A model generated the notes under the pieces. The model was given only the letters and a program-made list of their open reading frames with translations, was not told the DNA's origin and ran no database searches. Positions 5,536 through 9,181 of a stretch of 9,181 bases of DNA are shown here, piece by piece. Source of the DNA: Anaerolineaceae bacterium UBA2274. GTDB taxonomy: Bacteria > Chloroflexota > Anaerolineae > Anaerolineales > Anaerolineaceae. Within the stretch, counting starts at the first letter, position 1. Every line of letters starts with the position of its first letter. The position numbers and the translations under genes are program-made. The stretch spans positions 1 through 9,181 of the forward strand of contig DDWY01000073.1 of the NCBI GenBank assembly GCA_002347705.1, read 5' to 3'.

Positions 5536-5685
5536 GGCGTGATTGAGGGCACCACAATCGATATGATGGGCGAACGTATCGTGCCCTCAATCCGCCGTGT
5601 GAGCAATCAACCATCTGATGGCGGATTGGAAGCACACAAAAATCTCTGCGTGATGAAGTTCACAGTGCTTCCAATCTCGCCCTAC
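5532..5685. repeat. long-hairpin REP doublet, left copy (RAYT-associated)
   Basis: GTAG (5532-5535) and CTAC (5682-5685) bound two convergent hairpins. Hairpin 1 is GGCG-t-gattgagggcac (5536-5552) with gtgccctcaatc-CGCC (5581-5596) and a 28-nt loop. Hairpin 2 is GGCG-gattggaagcac (5620-5635) with gtgcttccaatc-t-CGCC (5665-5681) and a 29-nt loop. The linker is 23 nt. The outer feet could instead pair with each other to give a three-armed cruciform. A second copy lies in the same orientation at 6265-6450, on the other side of the transposase gene. Confidence 0.85.
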
Positions 5686-5709
5686 AAATAAATTCCAAAT
5701 GTGAAACGT

Positions 5710-6228
5710 TTAATCCCCAAAACCCCCAATACATTGATCGAACTGATCTGTATCTATCGGTTTAAAATGATTTTTACTAGCATCGTAATATTGCCTGTAA
5801 CTCGACCACTTCCATCCCTCAAAGGCGTTTGTAAAACCATGTTTTACCGGATTGTAATGAATGTAATCGAAATGTCTTAGCAAATCCTTCTCGTCCCTAA
5901 TGGTGTGTTCCCAATATTTATCCTGCCAAATGGGGTCAACATTAGCGATTACTTCGCGCTTCATCCATAAGGTTGTTAATCGTTTGATTTCTCGGATTCT
6001 GTATGAATAATCACTGTCATTTTCGGGGAGCGTTATCAAAAGATGAATGTGATCAGGGAGGAGGCAAAAGGCAAGCAGATCAAACGGCTTGGATCTTTGG
6101 ACCTGCATGATTGTGCTATGGAGCCGGTCAAGTTTGTTGGGAGTGTCAAAGTGTTTTCTTCTTTGAAATGTGACCAAGGTAAAGAAGTAAGTTCCACCGG
6201 GAACATAATTACGTCGATAGTTCGGCAT
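5710..6228 (-). CDS. REP-associated tyrosine transposase (RAYT, Y1/HUH family)
   Basis: This 172-aa single-domain Y1 transposase of the IS200-like superfamily cuts and rejoins single-stranded hairpin DNA through a covalent phosphotyrosine intermediate. RAYTs are thought to spread REP sequences. Visible motifs are YFFTLVTFQRR (14-24), the metal-binding HUH motif H60-I-H62 in LLPDHIHLLI, IWQDKYWEHTIRDEKDL (100-116), and DYIHYNPVKHG (121-131), where Y122 is the likely nucleophile. The length is normal and the frame is intact, so it is probably active or recently so. No Shine-Dalgarno site precedes the ATG. Instead TAAAAT with an upstream TGG lies exactly 6 nt before the start, which suggests a leaderless message. 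Base composition is lower in GC than in the neighbouring genes, which fits acquisition. Confidence 0.93.
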   Translation of the reverse strand: MPNYRRNYVPGGTYFFTLVTFQRRKHFDTPNKLDRLHSTIMQVQRSKPFDLLAFCLLPDHIHLLITLPENDSDYSYRIREIKRLTTLWMKREVIANVDPIWQDKYWEHTIRDEKDLLRHFDYIHYNPVKHGFTNAFEGWKWSSYRQYYDASKNHFKPIDTDQFDQCIGGFGD

Positions 6229-6234
6229 GGAGAA

Positions 6235-6240
6235 ATTTTA
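6235..6240 (-). promoter_or_regulatory. -10 box for a leaderless RAYT transcript
   Basis: TAAAAT on the minus strand is preceded by TGG (extended -10 form) and followed by 6 nt and then the ATG (6226-6228). Initiation would fall at or within a base or so of the start codon. No ribosome-binding site competes. There is no good -35. Confidence 0.4.
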
Positions 6241-6264
6241 CCAAATAGCTGGGGCATGGCACGC

Positions 6265-6450
6265 GTAGGGCGAGATTGAGGGCACCACAAACGATGTCAA
6301 AGAAAAATGAAATGTGCCCTCAATCCGCCGCAGATGGAGATTTGGGTGACGAGGCACGTTTATTGCGAATAACAATGATGTGATGGCGGATTGGAAGCAC
6401 AGAAAGACCCGTGAAAATTCAGGTATACAGCGCTTCCAATCGCGCCCTAC
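6265..6450. repeat. long-hairpin REP doublet, right copy (RAYT-associated)
   Basis: The design matches the left copy. GTAG (6265-6268) and CTAC (6447-6450) are the feet. Hairpin 1 is GGCG-a-gattgagggcac (6269-6285) with gtgccctcaatc-CGCC (6314-6329). Hairpin 2 is GGCG-gattggaagcac (6385-6400) with gcgcttccaatc-g-CGCC (6430-6446). The loops are 28 and 29 nt, exactly as in the left copy, although their sequences differ greatly. The linker is 55 nt here against 23 nt in the left copy. It ends 26 bp before the next gene start. Confidence 0.85.
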
Positions 6451-6464
6451 GGATAAATATCCAT

Positions 6465-6470
6465 TAAAAT
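6465..6470 (+). promoter_or_regulatory. -10 box for a leaderless glycosyltransferase transcript
   Basis: TAAAAT is followed by 6 nt (cagagc) and then the ATG at 6477, the same geometry as at the RAYT start. No Shine-Dalgarno site is present. There is no recognisable -35, since that position lies inside the REP doublet. Confidence 0.35.
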
Positions 6471-6476
6471 CAGAGC

Positions 6477-8510
6477 ATGCTTGAACCTGGTGATTCGGCA
6501 ATAAGCAATAAGACAAAAAAATTGGCAACCATCCTGTTTGTATTCGGGTTGGCGCTCTACCTGCTGACGCGCTTTATCGCCCTGGACAAATTTCCAATCT
6601 ATTTCTTCTCAGACGAAGCCATTCAAACTATGACTGCCAAGGACCTGGTAAGCCGGGGCTTGAGGGATGTGGATGGCAGCCACTTTCCGGTGTACTTTGA
6701 AAATGGGGGGCAATACAATCTCTCGCTCTCGGTCTGGCTGCAGGTCCTGATCAGCTGGCTGCCAAACTCGGTCTGGCTGACGCGCGGCTTGCCGGCACTG
6801 CTCAGCCTGCTTTTTCCCCTTTTTGGAGGGCTCTACCTGCGCGACCATCTCAAAGCGCGGTTCTGGTGGCTGATGCCTTACCTTGTCAGCCTGATTCCGG
6901 CCTGGTTTCTGCATTCGCGCACGGCTTTTGAGACCGCGCTGGGGGCGTCGCTCTACAGCTTGTTTTTGTTCCTGTATGCCAATTACCGCCTCAAGGACCG
7001 GCGCTGGCTGATACCCGCTTTGGCAGCGGGAGCACTGGCTTTCTATAGCTACAGCCCCTTGCAGCTGGTGGTGGTGCTCAGCGGTGTTCTCTTTTTACTG
7101 ATGGATTGGCGTTATCACTTTGAAGAGCCCAAGAGTTGGCGGAGAGGTTTGGCGGCCTTGGTGCTGCTGGCTGCCCCTTACTTTTTCTTCCGGCTCACGC
7201 ATGCTGAAGCATTTGGGCAGCACCTGCGCATTGTGCATTCCTATTGGGTCAGCGGCATCAGCCTTGATGAGAAGCTCGCCCTTTTCTTTGCGCGCTGGCT
7301 CAAGGGTTTCAATCCGCTTTATTGGTACTTTCCGAACGAGCATGATCTGATCCGCCATCTGATGAAAGGTTATGGGCATTTACCCTGGCTGTTTCTGCCC
7401 TTCACGCTATTCGGGTTATGGCGCTGCATCCGCCGGCGCAAGGAGCCTGCCAACCGCGCGCTGCTGATCGCGCTATTGGTCGCCCCAAGCGGCGCGTCTT
7501 TGGTGGACCTGGCGATCACGAGGCTGCTGGTGATGGTCGTGCCGTTGGCACTGCTGACCGCTATCGGGGTAAATGAAGCCCTGGTTTGGCTCAGCGCGAA
7601 AATCAAGGATTGGCGTCTGCCGGCGATTGGCATGGCATTGGCGCTGACTGCTGCGGCAGGGTGGATGACGCGCGACGCGATCCTGAACGGACCAACCTGG
7701 TACAGCGATTATTCGCTCTACGGCATGCAGTGGGGCGGGCAGCAGCTCAGCGAAAAGATCCTGGAATTCAAACAGGCTCATCCGCAAAGGCGGCTGACCC
7801 TCAGCCCCACCTGGGCAAACAACACCGATGTGATCATGCGCTACTTCCTGGGCGATCCGCTTCCGGTTGAAATGGGCACGCTTGACGGGCACAACAATTA
7901 CTTTCTACCATTTGAGGATGGAGAAGTCTTCATCCTGCCGCCCGAAGAATTCGCCGCTCTGAAAGAGAACCCAAAATTTGCTGATATCGAAGTCTTGGAA
8001 ATGCTGGCATACCCAGACGGTAACCCGGGCTTTTATTTTGTTTCGCTGGATTACGCGGCAGGTGCCGAGGCAATCTTTGCGGCTGAATTGGCTGAAAGAC
8101 AGCAGCCCCAGAGTGGGCAGGTTGAGATATGGGCGGAGGTAGTTCAGGTTACCTTCCCAATGTTGGATATCGGTGAGATTGCGGATGCGTTCGATGGCGA
8201 CCGCGCCACTTTGATCCGCACTTTTGAAGCCAATCCTCTCAACCTGACGCTGACATTCGGTAACACGATAGAAATTCAGGCTATAACTGTTTGGCTGGGG
8301 AATGTTCGCAGCGCCATCAACGTGGAACTAATCGACGATCAGGGTCAACACCACAAGTTTGAGGCTTTTGATACAGGCATGGAGGCAATCCACCCTGTGC
8401 GCCTGGATTTTGGAGAAAAGCTGGCTGTCAGGTCGCTCAATCTGAGGCTCGAGAGCCTGGATCAGCGCGAGCCTGTGCATGTGCACCTTTGGGATGTGGA
8501 GTTTGAATGA
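6477..8510 (+). CDS. GT-C-like membrane glycosyltransferase (PMT/ArnT-like) with C-terminal beta domain
   Basis: This large polytopic membrane protein (677 aa) resembles the GT39/GT83 (PMT/ArnT-like) fold. These enzymes move a sugar from a polyprenyl-phosphate donor to a protein, lipid or glycan on the outer face of the membrane. After a first helix at about 15-36, the first outer loop carries D46-E47 in FFSDEAIQ, where the family keeps its catalytic acidic pair. Further hydrophobic segments lie at about 85-120, 128-145, 152-170, 176-208, 225-240, 302-317, 326-365 and 382-398. From about 400 the protein is soluble, and residues about 563-677 (AFDGDRATLIRTF, ITVWLGN, LNLRLESL, WDVEFE) look like a discoidin/F5-8C-type beta sandwich that may bind carbohydrate. 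The donor and acceptor cannot be read from sequence. Its stop overlaps the next start (ATGA). Confidence 0.8.
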   Translation: MLEPGDSAISNKTKKLATILFVFGLALYLLTRFIALDKFPIYFFSDEAIQTMTAKDLVSRGLRDVDGSHFPVYFENGGQYNLSLSVWLQVLISWLPNSVWLTRGLPALLSLLFPLFGGLYLRDHLKARFWWLMPYLVSLIPAWFLHSRTAFETALGASLYSLFLFLYANYRLKDRRWLIPALAAGALAFYSYSPLQLVVVLSGVLFLLMDWRYHFEEPKSWRRGLAALVLLAAPYFFFRLTHAEAFGQHLRIVHSYWVSGISLDEKLALFFARWLKGFNPLYWYFPNEHDLIRHLMKGYGHLPWLFLPFTLFGLWRCIRRRKEPANRALLIALLVAPSGASLVDLAITRLLVMVVPLALLTAIGVNEALVWLSAKIKDWRLPAIGMALALTAAAGWMTRDAILNGPTWYSDYSLYGMQWGGQQLSEKILEFKQAHPQRRLTLSPTWANNTDVIMRYFLGDPLPVEMGTLDGHNNYFLPFEDGEVFILPPEEFAALKENPKFADIEVLEMLAYPDGNPGFYFVSLDYAAGAEAIFAAELAERQQPQSGQVEIWAEVVQVTFPMLDIGEIADAFDGDRATLIRTFEANPLNLTLTFGNTIEIQAITVWLGNVRSAINVELIDDQGQHHKFEAFDTGMEAIHPVRLDFGEKLAVRSLNLRLESLDQREPVHVHLWDVEFE

Positions 8511-8581
8511 TCGCGCTGCTCCTGCTGATGCTCCCGCCCCCAATATTTGAGATCCCCTCATATTTGAGGTGTCAAGGCTAA
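8507..8581 (+). pseudogene. start of a downstream gene, cut by an insertion sequence
   Basis: ATGA overlap (8507-8510) with the glycosyltransferase stop and a GGAG site 5 nt upstream (8498-8501) mark a translationally coupled start. The frame reads MIALLLLMLPPPIFEIPSYLR, a hydrophobic N-terminus like a signal or first transmembrane helix. It then runs into the presumed IS end (TGTCAAGG, 8570-8577) and stops at TAA 8579-8581. The most likely reading is that the IS inserted into the second gene of the operon. Too little remains to assign a family. The remainder would lie beyond the IS, outside the window. Confidence 0.45.
8556..8569. repeat. small palindrome beside the IS end
   Basis: cctca (8556-8560) pairs with tgagg (8565-8569) across tatt. 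The nonamer atatttgag also occurs twice (8543-8551 and 8560-8568). This is too weak and lacks a T-run, so I do not call it a terminator. It abuts the presumed IS boundary and could be a preferred insertion target. Confidence 0.3.
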
Positions 8582-8582
8582 A

Positions 8583-8621
8583 TAGAAATGTCCTATAGCT
8601 GGCAAGTTAGAAATGTCCTAT
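8583..8621. repeat. paired subterminal repeats of the IS
   Basis: Two identical 14-bp copies of tagaaatgtcctat are separated by 11 bp. The transposase stop codon (8618-8620, minus strand) lies within the second copy. Their spacing of 25 bp, about 2.4 helical turns, is compatible with two bound protein subunits. This is inference. Confidence 0.55.
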
Positions 8622-9181
8622 TCCAGTAATAATGTTGTCAACACAGGTTTGCCATTTATCTTCTTTCCATAGGTCCTCCAGGGGTGGTCATAAGCTGGGG
8701 GGAGCGGTTCGGCTTTAGCCGATTTGGATGATACGACTGCTCCTTGTTTGGGTCTCTTCTCAATCTCTTCAAGGGTAAGCAAACTACCGCTGAACCAGGC
8801 TGAGATTGAACCGGTAGGGTCACAAGTAATCAGGACTTCCTGTTTGGCATAATACCAGGCTGGATGCTTGGTCACAATTTGATAGACCTTGCCTGCATAG
8901 TGGATCTGCAGTGCTTTGGTAATCTTTCTGAAGTCGTGGATGGAGAAAAGGAAGTCCAGATCCAGGGTTGTATCCAGAGCACGATGGAAGTCAACATTTG
9001 AGCCAGGCATCACCGCAAAACGGCGGTTATAGTCCAGAATAAACTCTGGCAGATATTGGTTTGCCTGCTCATAGTCACGGATATCCAGCAAGCGCATCTC
9101 CTTGATTAAACGATCCTGCAAGGTTTGATTCGCCCTTTCCACGCGTCCTTTAGCCTGAGGTGAACTGGCACAAATCAATTC
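8618..9181 (-). CDS. DDE (integrase-core) transposase, C-terminal part
   Basis: The frame is open to the window edge, so only the last 188 codons are present. The beginning, ICASSPQAKGRVERANQTLQ, is the end of an rve integrase core. The glutamate in GRVERAN is the third acidic residue of the DDE triad, and the two aspartates are outside the window. After it come DRLIKEMRLLDI, a helical region with FILDYNRRFA, and a beta-rich tail of the kind found in ISNCY-type transposases (YAGKVYQIV, QEVLITCDPTGSISAWF). The reading frame shows no disruption. A TTG near the edge (9176-9178) is not a credible start because the conserved domain continues upstream. Confidence 0.85.
   Translation of the reverse strand, partial: ELICASSPQAKGRVERANQTLQDRLIKEMRLLDIRDYEQANQYLPEFILDYNRRFAVMPGSNVDFHRALDTTLDLDFLFSIHDFRKITKALQIHYAGKVYQIVTKHPAWYYAKQEVLITCDPTGSISAWFSGSLLTLEEIEKRPKQGAVVSSKSAKAEPLPPAYDHPWRTYGKKINGKPVLTTLLLE

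Larger units (their letters stand above)
5532..6450. mobile_element. REP-RAYT-REP module
   Basis: A REP-associated tyrosine transposase gene (minus strand) is flanked by two direct copies of a GTAG-footed REP doublet. This is the usual arrangement of a domesticated, IS200/IS605-related RAYT with its cognate REPs. The module separates the Nudix gene from the glycosyltransferase gene and is visibly more AT-rich than either. I see no separate target-site duplication, consistent with HUH-type single-strand chemistry. That the REPs are this enzyme's substrates is inferred from adjacency. Confidence 0.75.
8570..9181. mobile_element. insertion sequence, ISNCY/IS1202-like (partial, one end)
   Basis: The right-hand gene is a DDE transposase. 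On its terminator side lies TGTCAAGG (8570-8577), which may be the terminal inverted repeat. Two 14-bp direct repeats tagaaatgtcctat follow (8583-8596 and 8608-8621), spaced 25 bp start to start, and resemble subterminal transposase-binding sites. The other end is outside the window, so neither the inverted repeat nor a target duplication can be confirmed. The family name is inferred from the C-terminal transposase motifs. Confidence 0.6.

Noticed and set aside
6043..6279. Plus-strand open frame opposite the RAYT gene
   Set aside because: It is antisense to the HUH motif region and shows no domain or start signal.
8556..8569. Terminator for the glycosyltransferase gene
   Set aside because: The stem is only 5 bp and is not followed by a T-run. 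It also lies inside the truncated downstream frame.

Overview
The window looks like chromosomal DNA of a Gram-variable, GC-moderate bacterium, most plausibly a member of the Chloroflexota (Anaerolineae-like). That placement is inference. It rests on a gatCAB operon, a large GT-C membrane glycosyltransferase, a zinc-ribbon/two-helix membrane protein, possible leaderless starts, and abundant hairpin repeats with a GTAG foot. No rRNA or other strong phylogenetic marker is present.

Layout. Positions 1-195 are AT-rich with no gene. Positions 196-618 hold a tandemly duplicated, roughly 200-bp unit. Each unit carries a short inverted REP doublet, fragments matching the 3' end of tRNA-Gly, and a copy of the tRNA-Gly terminator. 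The intact tRNA-Gly(TCC) follows at 627-697 (minus strand) with its own consensus promoter at 707-734. Positions 762-965 contain a second family of hairpin repeats. Positions 976-4315 are the minus-strand operon gatC-gatA-gatB, whose genes overlap by ATGA. It encodes the amidotransferase that converts misacylated Glu-tRNA(Gln)/Asp-tRNA(Asn). A 29-bp region at 4344-4372 holds two facing perfect TATAAT hexamers. One would fire leftward into gatCAB and the other rightward into a small zinc-ribbon membrane protein gene (4465-4935), which is followed by a Nudix hydrolase gene.

Positions 5532-6450 form a REP-RAYT-REP module. A Y1 (HUH) REP-associated tyrosine transposase on the minus strand lies between two direct copies of a long-hairpin REP doublet. 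The foot of the left copy supplies the stop codon of the Nudix gene. The right copy ends 26 bp before a 677-aa GT-C-like membrane protein (6477-8510). That gene overlaps by ATGA the start of another reading frame with a good ribosome-binding site. This second frame is cut after about 21 codons by the end of an insertion sequence (about 8570 to beyond the window), whose DDE transposase reads leftward and is truncated by the window edge.

The core genes (tRNA-Gly, gatCAB) are ordinary. The interesting part is the density of GTAG-footed hairpin repeats of three families, one beside its probable transposase. The others are the tRNA-derived repeat array, the back-to-back promoter, and the IS-truncated gene.
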